A stretch of 64,000 bases of DNA, taken from positions 29,476,774 to 29,540,773 of the forward strand of contig OY744604.1 in NCBI GenBank assembly GCA_963556255.1, given 5' to 3'. The position numbers and the translations under genes were made by a program. This DNA comes from Allolobophora icterica (taxonomy: Eukaryota; Annelida; Clitellata; Crassiclitellata; Lumbricidae). The notes under the pieces are model-generated. The model was not told the DNA's origin, did not search any database, and worked only from the letters and a program-made list of their open reading frames with translations. This document shows, piece after piece, positions 21,701 to 40,429 of the stretch (position 1 is the first letter of the stretch; each line of letters opens with the position of its first letter).

Positions 21701-22966
21701 AAGGTATACATGTAAGGTTGTCCTGTTCAGTTTGCAGCTTTATGCTGTGCTTCTAGCTAAAAGCCATTCGATCTGAGGACCAACTGCCACTCTGCCGACC
21801 ATTGTTGATAGAGGCATTTAGCGAATGAGCAAATAGTTTACCTTATTCTTCAGTGATTGGTTTTATGTGCAACTTTCCTGCCATATTCATTTAACGATTT
21901 TAGCCCATAGCTGTTCTGTATTGTCACTAGTGTGAGGCTACGAGTCCAATATTGGTCCAATCAACATGACTGGTAGAGTTGTAAGAAAGCAGCAGCCACA
22001 TAATGGATTGTAATCGTAATCGTAATCCAAATTTCTAAAGCGCTATTCTATAGCTAAGCGCAGGGCACCAGCTTATTTACGAGCACTACGTCATGTCAGA
22101 TGGGTTGTCCAGAGATATCAAGAGAAGATCCTGGTCCAGATGGCTGCAACAATATCAGAGTATGAAACCTTCAGATATTGTATGCTTTCTGGAATTGTTG
22201 ACCCAGCTAAACTGTGCTATATAAATTTGCATTTACCATTACCATTATTAGTGGGACAGTAATAACAACAGTTTTGCAATGTGGAAGTTACGCAACGCAC
22301 AGGGCTTCAGCTGGTGGCACTTGAGCCAAAATCTGCTAATCTTAGAAGCTCCTGAAAATAGTCAGGTAATGCAAGGCCATCCTATCGGGCAGAACCATAC
22401 AGAGAGAGGGAGACCTGTACACTGTCTTCAATAGGGATATTTTCTGTATTAAGGGCATTTGTAGAATAAATACCTAAATTATAACAAATATGGCATCAGT
22501 CAACTTAGCATTTACATGTTTGCAAACATTTGCTTTTGGAAACCTATTACATTCACTGTGGAATGAACTCCCTTCTGTGATCTGGAGCAGAATCCTCGGG
22601 TGTTTTCCGTTTTCACCAGCTTCTTAAATTTATGCTAAAAGACCTTTCTTTTTGCACAAGCCTATCACGTTGAGAGTGCTTCTGAATAGTTCTGCTGCGA
22701 GGAGCGCTTTACAAATGCTTCTATTACATTACATTTCTGCATTTAAGATCGCGTTTCACTTGCAGTCAATAAGCTTTCACCTTCAAAAAAATGATGACTA
22801 GGTAATGCACAAAATAATGGTTATTATATACATAATATTTTATTTATAATTTGTGTTTAACAGAGGTTACATTATAATATTGCATGGAATAATTTTTTGT
22901 TGACAGGACGATTCAACACTAGACAAGGCAGCAGGAATCATTCGTGAATGGAAAAACAATACATAA
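6799..22966 (+). CDS. KYAT: Kynurenine--oxoglutarate transaminase / cysteine-S-conjugate beta-lyase, complete 12-exon gene
   Basis: A fold-type I PLP enzyme that transaminates kynurenine to kynurenic acid and cleaves cysteine S-conjugates. Coding exons are 6799-6857, 13647-13698, 14148-14246, 14684-14833, 15118-15207, 15674-15796, 16393-16513, 16935-17101, 17553-17739, 21314-21384, 21556-21642 and 22907-22966. All have GT-AG borders and compatible phases, giving 421 aa, the family length. Visible PLP and substrate residues are N187 in [10 protein letters not shown]215 in [10 protein letters not shown], the Schiff-base lysine K249 in [15 protein letters not shown] and R397 in MRFCFMK. No mitochondrial leader is evident on this start, so a cytosolic form is likely. 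Intron 1 holds an antisense LTR retrotransposon and would otherwise be about 350 bp. Intron 9 holds a motif cluster and a GC-rich hAT element. KYAT1 or KYAT3 orthology cannot be settled here. Confidence 0.95.
7169..7600 (-). repeat. 3' LTR of the Gmr1-like element
   Basis: 432 bp, read by eye as identical to the 5' LTR. On the - strand it carries ctatataag (7396-7404) as a TATA box. A CRE palindrome tgacgtca (7432-7439) and agaacgttct (7421-7430) lie just upstream of it. Confidence 0.95.
7796..10561 (-). CDS. pol: Retrotransposon pol: integrase, then reverse transcriptase, then RNase H, 921 aa
   Basis: The integrase comes first. Its HHCC finger is H62, H69, C99, C102. Catalytic D133, D198 and E234 have the canonical 35-residue spacing between the second D and E ([21 protein letters not shown]). 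A GPY/F module follows ([11 protein letters not shown] ... YSYIVEI, about 360-400). The reverse transcriptase is next, with [13 protein letters not shown] near 592 and the catalytic FVDDMAV near 654. RNase H follows ([11 protein letters not shown] near 803; [12 protein letters not shown] near 872), and the frame stops near the 3' LTR. The order is inverted relative to standard gypsy (RT-RH-INT). The frame is fully open. It is +1 to the protease frame, and the Met at 10561 is probably not the true N-terminus of a Gag-Pol product. Confidence 0.93.
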   Translation of the reverse strand: MILYCVSNRIVTISCWQQARQNKNNFFIDNNLLYHKGEIMGHKVNQLCLPEDRIEVVLRVAHDAPCAGHMAFKATRARIKLNFWFPRMDERIREYCASCQICQLRTPVKVADRVPITPIPRADELCFNHLNMDCIGPMVVTGESNKSKPQYNYALVLVDKFSRWPMAYPLRSLNAKGVCEALLQVFTTFSIPRIISSDCGTNFTSRLTKEFLRRMGCSPRFNTPGHPEAAGLVERCNQSLKTMIFKLAQSDPRGWHQLLPFVLWSLREKPSGTTHISPFTMVYGTLPRGPLSVLKESWAGERKVPLNLGKSPEEYLQSLKENLEFAKVYADYYSDIETKRYADYYNLRSTDRKYEVGDKVAVLAPDFGSSKFYSRWQGPATVVKVKSPYSYIVEIEGKQRHLHANKIKRYHERLEQAMINSCSVIVDQDEEFGIVEVVDQEEREQISPSKRIDPLIIAHLSQEEQKQLFEVLDRHTAVFVDKPGYCSVLEHEIKITHDFTPKRLRAYKVPELLKPEVQRQIEEMLALDIIRPSKSEMASPVVCVLKGPKGQNGVRLAIDYRHVNKYSLGDCYPTPDIADILQKVGRAKFISVFDAKSGYWQIPVRKEHRWLTAFVCDAGLFEFTRMPFGLKSASNTFIRAMTQVLHPVRSFTEPFVDDMAVVSMNWNDHLEHLEKFLQTIEEAGLTLNLRKCNFAQNKIKFVGHIVGSGCIEPDPGKIATINDIHPPTTKKEVRKVMGFFSYFRNFIPALAEKARVITDLTRDNIPTKVPWEQKHQEALDKLKDDLSKATQLHTIDFNKEFGLSVDASATAVGCCLFQWTEEGQEKPIAFASLKLTDTQMHWSTIEREAFAVIWALKRFKSWIFLSKIIIYSDHNPLSYLTDASPKSAKLTRWALALQEFNVDFRYRPGRQNTVADFLSRL
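10494..11516 (-). pseudogene. pro: Retrotransposon nucleocapsid-protease frame, interrupted in the protease active site
   Basis: One reading frame, +1 relative to gag, starts within the gag end. It carries a CCHC zinc knuckle, [14 protein letters not shown] (about 11290-11331), for RNA binding. The aspartic protease follows: PALSD, then a TGA stop at 11022-11024, then GAEICCID. In retropepsins this position is the Ser or Thr of the catalytic D-S/T-G, so the stop replaces an active-site residue. The frame stays open after it to 10494 (motifs [11 protein letters not shown], then an acidic linker), overlapping the next frame by roughly 75 nt. The stop is either an inactivating point mutation, a sequencing error, or, less likely, a readthrough site. 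Confidence 0.8.
11488..12645 (-). CDS. gag: Retrotransposon gag (coiled-coil plus capsid part), 385 aa
   Basis: The first reading frame after a leader of about 520 bp. Residues from about 65 to 195 are an almost pure Glu/Arg/Lys coiled-coil tract built from near-repeats such as [11 protein letters not shown] helical capsid-like region follows (about 200-370; motifs such as [19 protein letters not shown] and [13 protein letters not shown]). The frame ends at 11488 without a zinc knuckle. The knuckle lies in the next frame, displaced by +1, which overlaps the gag end by roughly 35 nt. The encoding DNA at about 12060-12400 is a long polypyrimidine tract on the + strand. Role: assembly of the virus-like particle and RNA packaging. 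The Met at 12645 is the first in frame. Confidence 0.8.
   Translation of the reverse strand: MEALTTEMQANIRKMSSERLRVYLMKAGRDEDDVMSWDRNQLMEEWAMEIGKEEEEFKGSPISPTGVDYELQKRRLEFEIRKYEEQKEKEEREREERKEKEEREEKRREEEKKEQREKEEREREERKEKEEREREERKEKEEREREERKEKEEREEKRREEEKKERKEKEEREKKERKEKEERERKEKQEERNVRDSLASRTKRYSDALKNILWKFPSDPIEIPGFFDHLDGLFNVYEVDEDVRAKLLLAILSERAKALTMRLTEAQLHDYKFLKEFLLREFKISPSNLRARFWSLLKASDESFTIYSSKLRVALMYYLKSRKITDEFDKLVSLLVADRLKESLSKACLDYILAQEKEEWLSCEDIANAADIYVASHDGGNDSMP
13170..13601 (-). repeat. 5' LTR of the Gmr1-like element, with promoter signals
   Basis: 432 bp, same sequence as the 3' LTR. On the - strand the order is CRE palindrome tgacgtca, the GAA/TTC palindrome agaacgttct, then TATA box ctatataag (13397-13405) about 25-30 bp further on, a compact Pol II promoter. 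An ATTAAA-type poly(A) signal lies downstream. U3/R/U5 borders were not determined. Confidence 0.9.
18236..19240. repeat. Cluster of inverted TAACGGAG motifs in KAT intron 9
   Basis: The 14-mer gtccactccgttac, or its reverse complement gtaacggagtagac with 0-3 changes, occurs about eight times. Three copies point left (18236, 18410, 18610); a back-to-back partner lies at 18597; four or so point right (18681, 18697, 19033, 19222). The sequence between is AT-rich and non-coding. The converging arrangement resembles subterminal binding sites of a non-autonomous DNA transposon, but I could not find clear terminal repeats or target duplications. Confidence 0.55.
19390..21025. mobile_element. hAT-like element with GC-rich subterminal arrays, TIR tagagccctgcgccg, TSD ccggggac
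   Basis: A perfect 15-bp terminal inverted repeat (tagagccctgcgccg) bounds 1636 bp, flanked by identical 8-bp repeats ccggggac (19382-19389, 21026-21033). Inside each end lies a block of about 100 bp of tcggcggcggcgcgccgac-type sequence (19414-19530, 20911-21012). The two blocks are in direct, not inverted, orientation and share the spacer acaaaaatcgg. The centre is AT-rich without a transposase reading. A 13-bp stem (acacgaattggtg / caccaattcgtgt) lies at about 20718-20771. The element is in KAT intron 9. The GC blocks read as Arg/Pro-rich frames, which are artefacts. Confidence 0.85.
22010..22150 (+). repeat. Dispersed repeat copy (core gctaagcgcagggca)
   Basis: The best-preserved copy besides 3055-3190. 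It begins with a short tgtaatcg array, then tttctaaagcgc, gctaagcgcagggca and cactacgtcatgtcag. It lies in the last KAT intron (21643-22906), whose remainder shows nothing else recognisable. Confidence 0.6.
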
Positions 22967-23327
22967 ACGTTTTATCAAATTATTTAAAAAAATATTATTT
23001 GAGAATTTATAAGGAGGCACAAGGTACTGAAAACTATTCTGCAAATTCCCTAGTAGTAGCTCCACTTAGTCAGATGACATGATCAGGTAAGTCTTTTAAT
23101 TTCTTCCTGAACCTTCTATCATAAGTGTCACATCAATTGTTCTCACATTACATTGGAACATGGGTCTAGCAAAGGTTTTAAAACATTTTTCAATATCATG
23201 TATATGACGCCATTATCAACAAAATTCAATAACACAAATCGACACTTATATGACATGGGGGATTATCAGTCGTTGGGACATGTAACGAGCATCATAATAA
23301 GGTGCATGAAAAATTGTGGATCTGATG

Positions 23328-23714
23328 CAGTACCGGATTTAGGCATAAGCTAAAAAAGCTACAGATTAAGACTTCACAATCCACAGAGGACTAAAAAATG
23401 AAGATTTGGGGGCTTTTTAAATTTATGTGTAATATATGAAATATGTAGAAATTTTAGGTGAGGCATTTTAAATTTTTATGTGTATTGTATATATTTTATG
23501 TAGAACCTTTTATGTAGCAAATTCCATCCTGCCTGAGTATATGCATTCATTTGAAAATTATTTGAATTTTTCACTTTACATGTAGATATTTCCTATTAAA
23601 TAATTAAAAAGCATATTTGTTTTGAAGTTTGTGAGACCTTTTGATGTAATTTTTAACAAGGGGCCTCCAAGCTTTATGTAGCTTAGGACCTCACCAAGTC
23701 TAAATCTGGCACTG
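23328..23714. mobile_element. hAT-like element in the KAT 3' UTR, TSD atctgatg, with preserved empty site
   Basis: 387 bp bounded by imperfect terminal repeats (cagtaccggatttag and reverse-complement cagtgccagatttag, 13 of 15). It is flanked by identical atctgatg at 23320-23327 and 23715-23722. The homologous 3' UTR of KAT paralogue 1 has a single atctgatg at 297-304 with matching sequence on both sides and no insert. It sits between the stop codon (22966) and the AATAAA at 24026-24031, so it is probably transcribed in the KAT mRNA. Confidence 0.88.
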
Positions 23715-24025
23715 ATCTGATGATTAAAGCAGCATCAAAATTTGCTTTTTGGATAGGTGTATGGACGTTCATATTCCACCATTATAGAAGTACATGAAAA
23801 TACGATTATTGCCAGCGTCTTCAGATCCCAAGTGATACAATGCGAAAACATCTATTTGTTAACTTTTTGTTAAAAAGTGCTGCAGTAATTTAACTGTTTA
23901 TATGTGCCCAGAATACTTCATTTCCTTAATTATATCTTCTGTTATAGAATTTGATATTAGTTTATTTCCACTGCCAAGTTGCTTTCTTAGTCTGCCAAGG
24001 TAACCTAAACTCTTGTTAACCTCGG

Positions 24026-24031
24026 AATAAA
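24026..24031 (+). promoter_or_regulatory. Probable poly(A) signal of KAT paralogue 2
   Basis: AATAAA about 1.06 kb past the stop codon, in sequence homologous to the AATAAA at 741-746 of paralogue 1. Conservation of its context between the two copies is the main support. The facing GAPDH gene has candidate signals on the - strand at 24410-24415 and 24270-24275, so the two convergent mRNAs need not overlap. Confidence 0.5.
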
Positions 24032-24824
24032 ATGAGACTCGGCCGATACATGTATAAGCTTGGTTCTGGATATAAATTCATGAACTTCGTATTTTCCATT
24101 ACATCTATTCATTGCACATTACTACTGTTCCAACTTTTAGCAGTTACCAATACTTTCCTTAATTTCATGTGTTCTGTTAAACAGCCAAGAACAGTGTTTG
24201 TGATGTTCCTTAAATATAATTTAATGTTAAAGAAAAGGAGGCTCCACAAAACAAACGAAAGGGTTACAGGTTTATTAAACACATTAGAAAATGATCATTG
24301 TATTCACTTCTCTCCTTCCGACATCCATTTCTGCAACACGACTCGCTTTTTTCAGACAAGAAAAAGAATCGGACAGTAATGTGGAAATGAAACACAACAG
24401 CTCATGCAGATTTATTAGGATTCTAGATATCTCAGTACCAGCTAAGCCAAAACTGACAGTAGTTGTTATCAATGTCTTATTTTAAGTACATACTGATGGA
24501 ATACTGCAAGTATGTGAATCAATTCCTTCAAACGTTTTTCTAAGATGAGATGAGCAACGAGTTCACGTTTGTGGACAACAGAGAACCAGTATATGCAGAA
24601 AAACAGGTCGAGTTTAGCTACAACTGTCGAAGTTCGAACGACGTACAAACAGCCCAATGAATAAAATAAAATACTGCTCTACACTAGAAACCTTGACTAC
24701 TATGAACACACTTTGGGAAGAGGGCCTGATTCCACCAGAGGTGGGAAGGGATTTAGGGGCTGGAGCTGTTTGTTTGAGGGGCTGGCCAAGCAGTGCCTCT
24801 GAGCTGCTGATGATGGTGTGGTGC

Positions 24825-30483
<5,659 letters not shown>

Positions 30484-32635
30484 TATGCTCAACTCGGGTG
30501 AATATCTCAGCTACAGAAAAAGGACTTGACCTGATGGCAGTGCAGAAGGTTCTGCAAACAGAAATTCACACCAACTCCTTCACAGCACAACACCAAAGAT
30601 ATCATTCCATAGAGAAATAATCAAAGCATTTCCATTGCATTTCAAAATGAACCATCATTCATCTCCACTTATCTGAAAATGAAAGCCATGTCAGTGGAGC
30701 TAATTATATCTGACCTTGACCTACAAGGTCATATGTGGCTCAAAATACGTTAAACGTAGAAGTTCTCGAGATTTCTACCAGAAATTTGAAATTTTACTTT
30801 GATCCAAGCCAGGATTTATGTATAGGAAAAGCAAAAAATTTGAAACTACTACATATTAAAACTACTGCATAATAGCACCACAGATGATTTTCATAGTAGA
30901 GTTAAATACATATTTCTCATCATAAGTTCATGTTATACAACATATCATAAAAGCTCACTAAGTCTTGCCTATCTATCAGTGTGCATCCTAATGAAAGCTG
31001 TTCAATATGTTGCAAATGTTTTAAGCAGCAAAGCTGTATGCCTCTATCAGCCCATAGCATTGAAGCTCAGCATCATTCTTTTTACTTAAATGCATCCAAA
31101 CTGCCCTGCAACAATTGCCTGTTAATATAATCCTATTGAGAGAAATTAAAACTAGGAAACTCGCGCTATATAAGCGTCTTGAAGTCATCCTAGAAGTCCA
31201 TTTAATTCCTAGTAGCTCTGTCTGGCCATCTCCCATCGACCACCTCGCCAACACAAGTCAAGGTCCTTTCAAGGTCGTTTCCATCTCTACCGTTTTCCAT
31301 GAAAAATCTCTAAACTGCACCAATTGCAATCAAAAAGATTATAAATTTTAGTTCGCTGTTAAGGATTCTGGTCATTCATGCCAAAATGCGAGCTCGTTAA
31401 ACTAAATTAAGTAATTCTGCAGTCGTTAATCTGGTCATTCCTAGAAGCATCCAGCGGTACTAAGGCTTTCAGGCGAACATTGATCTAAAAAGCGATGCCC
31501 ATTCTTCCTATATTCTGATCCCTACTTTTATCAAAATATCTGTATCTTATATAAATTAAGAAGAAATGCAAGTAAATAATTATAAATTTAAAAACCAGCA
31601 CTTCGGATCTTCCTCCGCACAACCTACCCCCACAGCCGACAACGTCAAAGTGAAGATAACCAGATCAGATGCTCTGGCGGCAGAACCGTCCAGAGGCGAT
31701 CAATGCTGGCTGCAGCCAACCTGTCAATCATCTGGCTGGTGGTGGGCGTGGCCAAATCTTCGGCAATTTCCGTCATTGCTCGACGATTCAAATTTTCGAT
31801 GAAATTTTTTTATACGGAATGGACAGAAGAGTTGAATCGCTAAATTCAGACAACCAATTTGTTTCTGATTAAGATGACATGAAATGTTCCTTAAGGTTTA
31901 TAAGGTTTAATATTTAATTTCGTGTTTCGCATCGGGATTGGTCTAAATTTGGCGCTTAGGTCTCGGCTGCCAAGGTAGAGGCCGTAAATAGAGCCAGTGG
32001 CCAACCGGTGTCCGCTCACGCATCGCTCCAGCTGGTGAAGATTATTTACGAAGCTCAAAACGCGGGTAGGACTCGACCTCTGAGAACGCACGTGTCGGTT
32101 GGGGTGTCCCCGTTGACCTGATTTGATGCCGTTTTCCCACATTCCCGCCTGGCCTGCCCTAGCCTCTCCCTGTTACACTTTGCCTCCTTTTGCAAAAACA
32201 TGTCTGACGTTGTCTTGTTCGGGATCAGGCAGAAGGTTTATTTAAGCTCTGAGGAAGATACCAGTCATAGGGCCTAAAACAAAGCCTATTTCCGCGAGGG
32301 AAATGGTTTGCTGTACCTTGACCCTCATACGCATATCAGTTAATACATTCAACAAAAGTCAACAATTTTATAAAGTGTTAGGCCTATTTCCGTTTTACAT
32401 CATTGTTCTCTCCAGTTCCTTTAGCTAGTGGTTCGTGTAGATGTAGATATACATTGTTTAGAGCGTACGACCCATTCGCTTCTGTGCATATGCGGATCCA
32501 GGTTCGCCTATCGATGGTGGCTTATTTCAAATATTTTAAAGACGTATAGTGGGCTCATTTAATAATTCTGTGATGAGTCGGTGATAAAAGTCTACAGCTG
32601 CAGGTCCAATAGCTTATTCAGGTAGGCCCTATAGC
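30484..32635. other. Intergenic region upstream of GAPDH, downstream of HES
   Basis: The GAPDH promoter and non-coding first exon should be here. A TATA-like palindrome, gctatataagc (31165-31175), is the only core-promoter candidate, and its direction is ambiguous. A moderately GC-rich patch spans 31600-31790. A tgtgggaa motif (Su(H)-like on the - strand) is near 32132. No reading frame is convincing. Confidence 0.35.
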
Positions 32636-33061
32636 CAGAGGCGCGTCTACAGAAAACGGGGCCCTAGGCGCAAACATTTTTAGGGGCCCTTCTCAACTAG
32701 TAGACTGAGAGTTTGAAGTTGAACTTGAAGCCGTTTTGTGAGTGTTATTGACACTGTCACTGTAAAATTATGATTAGTCATAGAAGCTATTTTCAAGGAA
32801 TGTGAAGTTATTTAATTTAATGATTTTAGTTTAAAAAACTGACATCGGGTGTTGAATCAACAATCAACGCGAAATACGTGGCCAGTTTTTCTTCTTGAAT
32901 AAATTGAGCTCTTAAATTGTGCATTATTGTAATAAATTCATCACAAATTGTATTGGATAATTCTGTAATTGAAAAAAAATATTTTCCATCGTTTGGGGGT
33001 CCTCCGAGATTTGGGGGCCGTAGGCGCGCGCCTAGTGCGCCTACGTGTAAACGCGCCTCTG
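32636..33061 (-). mobile_element. hAT element remnant with ZMYM1-like transposase fragment
   Basis: Termini cagaggcgcgtctac (left) and gtaaacgcgcctctg (right) form a 15-bp TIR with one mismatch. Flanks are cctatagc and agtatagc, an imperfect 8-bp duplication. Its right subterminal block is the reverse complement of the left block of the 2432-3014 element. On the - strand a frame between about 32826 and 32990 reads FALIVDSTPDVSFLN after a helical stretch. D-S-T-P-D is a hallmark of the DDE domain of ZMYM1-type hAT transposases. Only a fragment remains, so the element is non-autonomous. It lies about 370 bp downstream of HES. Confidence 0.75.
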
Positions 33062-33429
33062 AGTATAGCCTTAACGTTAATAGGACCTTAATAGGAAAGG
33101 AAGAATCCATGGCATCTAAGCCTAATGGCGCTATTCTGAGTCACACCGTTTAACTCTGTTAGACATCTTCAGCGCTCTTGTAAGGTTTTTAAAAGGCGCT
33201 TTACTGAACTAGATGTTTTGCCCTCTTGCAAAAATTTCTACTGGCACCCATGCACCTAAAAGCCTAAACAATAAATAATGATGCAATTAACAATTTTAAA
33301 TTAAAATTTAATTGCAAATAAAATGCTTTGTACAATTGAGCAACGACTAGCGATCGCTGACTATCGACTATAGTTGTTGATGACATGTTTTAGCAGCTGT
33401 TCGTAATAGTAATTAGTTCACGAAATTAG

Positions 33430-36789
<3,360 letters not shown>

Positions 36790-38923
36790 CCTCAAAATCC
36801 TTGTATTCACAAAACAATGTCGTATATAACTGATTCTCTGCCGCAGAAGCTCGATAAGAGTCTAAACCGTAAACTCAACAGAGTAGAACAACAGAGATCA
36901 TCAGAATCTTTGTAGACTTCTTCGAAACGAAGTGAACCAACTCTTATCTATTCCTAAGTACTTCCGACGAAGCGTTCTCCTAGAATGCGAGGGCCAAGAG
37001 CAGTTCTCGGATGTTAAATACCCTTCCTGGCCGCGTTAATTACCCCTACCCTCACTAAACACTCACCCTACGACATCTGCCGTTATTTGCTCATCCCAGG
37101 TGCCCGGGGCTGCGGTCCAATCGGCGCCCTTGGGTTGCGCGGCTGGCTGGCGGCTAGATCAAAGGCGAACCAGGGCGGCGTGATCAGTCAAGCGGCGCCT
37201 TGAAAGCGTGGCTTACCCGTGCCCGCATTTCGAGGGCGGGATTCTTAAGCGACTCGGTTGGGGTTAAAGGTAAGCGAAAGAGACGTCGGACTATAGGATG
37301 GGGTTCCTTTCAGAGGAGGGTGACTATCAAAAGACGACGAATTGGAACCCGTCGGTTTTAGTAGGGGACTGAAAATGGACTGCATTAGGATATGAATGCG
37401 ACGCCACAGCGAGAGACATTAATCCCTTGAAGGGATATTAATCAGAGCATGAGAGACGACAGTTCATTGTATAGCCATCCACTTATAAGGCGCCTCTCTT
37501 CTGTAGACCGGACATTCTGCTACATGTGTGAAAAAACTAGACTGAGTGGCTGTAAGTTAGAGTAGCGTGGTAAGTGTTTTTTGCCCCTTCGCCTTTGCAA
37601 TCTGGGTTCTTCTCCACTCATGGCAGGGTAATTCCTCGTGAACTCGGCATAGAGTGCATTTTCGATATATATGCAAGACCTCGGTGGCCATCAAAACTTT
37701 GTATGTATGTATCAAGACAATTGATATAGCGCCCTTTAGGCACCTCATACCGTCGCTTAGAAACACCTATGTTGTGTTAGGTTAATTATTTTAAATATCA
37801 TTTAAATCGAAACTTATAGCCTCAGATTCTAAGACAATGGGTAAACGTATAAGCTTAGTCGACTGCAGAGCAGTGCAGACTATCAGATAAGAGAATTCTT
37901 AGTCCTGCTATAGACCTTTGCCCTGTTGTACCAAAACCGCTAAGCCAGTAATGCACAGGTCTACCTGAAATAATAGGCCTACAGGACAGTGTGTAGCTTC
38001 GATGTTATCGGCTTTGGCCAAACTATCGGAGTCTTCGCTGAACGACTTTTCCAGCAGCGATATTCGGCCATCTATAGGAACTGTCTTATGTCGTCATTCT
38101 AATTTTCACTATAGTCTTGATATTCCTGCTATGTATATGTATACGTATACCCTTATATTATGTCTGTGTATAAGTTGTATCTCTTTATATATAGGACTGA
38201 CATTGTCTGTCGACGTATACATTTGTATACGGACACAGGTGGTCAATTGCAACAATTAGGCTCGATCTGATCCATCGTATACAGTACAACATTCAGTGGT
38301 AATTTGCTTGTTTGGAAATGTTTCCTTGAACTACGAAGCCGTACAGTATCGCAGACTTTGTCATGCGATTACCCACACGCTTTGACCATGCATATTATTG
38401 TTTACGGTATACATATATCAGACTCCTTAGCCATTCATATCCACGTGTCATTAGAGTCCGACGGTTGAGAGTTGTATCAGCTTCCCCCCCCCCCCCATGC
38501 GTATATACGATCTATGTGATGTTGTTACATGATCTGATTAAAGATGTCAACTTTCCGGCTTTTAACAGGTCTGGAACCTCAGCAAATGATACTTGACTCG
38601 TGTTCGTCTGTGTTTGTTGAGGATTTTAAAATGAATTGTCAAGAAGACGCATGTCTGTATCACGCGCAATAATTGCTTTTTTGGGTCTTCCTGTGTAAAC
38701 TTGCAGCACATGGATGGCGCCCCTAGGCGTCGTCTGCCTTATAAAGCACGCGGGTCTTAAAACTGTTGTTCGGAAGTGTTGATGGTTTTATGAATAGCCA
38801 CGTGTCCCTAAAGTCCACGAAACCAATATGCCTTTCAACCTACAGTTTAAAACTGTACGGAGACAGTGCATGGGAGTCGAAATGGGTTAAACAACAACTA
38901 GGCCTATACATAATCCAACCATG
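36790..38923. other. HES 5' flank
   Basis: No gene is recognised. On the - strand a TATTTAA (37014-37020) about 230 bp upstream of the ATG is a possible TATA box. A GC-richer patch (about 37090-37240) lies further upstream. Several E-box-like catctg words occur. This is the likely regulatory region of HES, but no individual site is certain. Confidence 0.35.
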
Positions 38924-39343
38924 CATAGGCACCGACTTTTGCTTTTGTCTCTGTGTGCCTGGGTCTTCCCTCCCCTCCCTCCCTTCCCCCTTCCCACTCT
39001 ATTAGGTAGGTGAGCTTTAGCGGATTTTCGGAGAAAGACAATTGTTTTCTTGTCAAAGGTTACGAGCTCAGAAAATGTATTGGAAATCGGTGACGACGTT
39101 CCAGTGTTATTATTTATTTTGTTAAATAATAAATAAATAAATATTTTATTTATGTACGGGCTGTGACTGTAAGATCATGCAATGTTGGGTATTTGTGTTG
39201 CAGTTGTACTTCTCAAGTTGCGAGATTACTTAGTTGTAAAAAATTTGAATTTAAGGTCCGAATTCTTCTGGGTGCCACGCACCCACTGAACTTTCTCTCT
39301 GGGTGCATTCGCACCCAAGGCTCCCAAGAAGTCGGCGCCTATG
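38924..39343. mobile_element. hAT-like element, TSD caaccatg
   Basis: 420 bp bounded by cataggcaccgactt and inverted cataggcgccgactt (14 of 15). It is flanked by identical 8-bp repeats caaccatg (38916-38923, 39344-39351). Both subterminal regions are rich in gggtgc/gcaccc words. Non-coding. Confidence 0.82.
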
Positions 39344-39756
39344 CAACCATGGATTATATGCTAAATGTAGCCCTGTCTTTAATCATGCTAAGCAACATAT
39401 CAACCGGTAAATCTCGTCAACGATAAGTAGGCGACTAGCTTGTTACACAAGAGGTCAAGAGGTTTATCATAATGGACCGATAAAGACGTTTGGCAATAGG
39501 TTAGCTGATGAACTTGTTAACAGTATACCTGCAGGGCAAGCGATTTGCATTTCAAATACTCGTATGTCTAAGGGCTAGCAATACCTAAACTCTCGGCGCA
39601 ATTATCTGATCCACTATACGAACTAATCAAAACTCTACCTCTGTTCAAGTCTTTCATAAAAACTGAAAATACTCCTTCCTCACAATTCCTATTTTGATTC
39701 CTCCTCTTCCCTTTACCTCTATCGCTGCTTCAATTCTACACGTCATTCACCGAGGT

Positions 39757-39898
<142 letters not shown>

Positions 39899-39944
39899 AC
39901 CCTTGTATCCTGGCCTGGAACCCTACCTGTATATCAAGTTTGCT

Positions 39945-40030
39945 CTGACTGAGCGTCTATGAATAAGCTGGTTCCCACGACTTAGCGTTATGGGCGCTGT
40001 AGAAATTTAAAGAATACGATTACCTGTAAA
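39945..40030 (-). repeat. Inverted dispersed repeat copy
   Basis: On the - strand it reads gtaatcgtattc, aaatttctacagcgcc, ataacgctaagtcgtggga and accagcttattcatagacgc, matching the family at 22010-22150 in the opposite orientation. It follows the TGCC array. A cgtgggaa Su(H)-like word inside it arises from the repeat. Confidence 0.5.
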
Positions 40031-40130
40031 CCATCATTTAAAATACCAGCCAATGTGATTTACACTAACAGGGCTCTTGTCGCCTCTGCGGGAGAGAGAC
40101 TGAGACATACAGAGGAAAGCATATACATAC

Positions 40131-40132
40131 AT

Positions 40133-40177
<45 letters not shown>

Positions 40178-40178
40178 G
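40131..40178. repeat. (ACAG)n microsatellite
   Basis: About 11 ACAG units, preceded by a short catacatac run. Confidence 0.9.
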
Positions 40179-40429
40179 ACACAGACGGATACGTCGATTG
40201 GGACATCTGCCGTTGAGCGACGAATCCCTCGGAATGTGTAACTAGAGGAGGATGGAAGGGGAGAGAGAAGGCCGAGAATTCCCTAGAAGACCTCTTCAGG
40301 AGGAAAGGACAATGGCTGTTCGTTTACAAAAGATCTCTATCTCTGTCTCCGTCTGTCTCGTTGTCTCTCTGTCCATCTGTCCATCTGTCCCTCTCCTCCT
40401 GATATATAACACTCGGCGCATCCGTTGAA

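Noticed and set aside
31163..31175. TATA box as the GAPDH promoter
   Set aside because: The motif is palindromic and no connecting 5' UTR exon could be placed; kept only as a remark in the spacer entry.
39965..39980. Su(H) binding site as a Notch input to HES
   Set aside because: The cgtgggaa word lies inside a dispersed repeat copy and stands alone, over 3 kb upstream.
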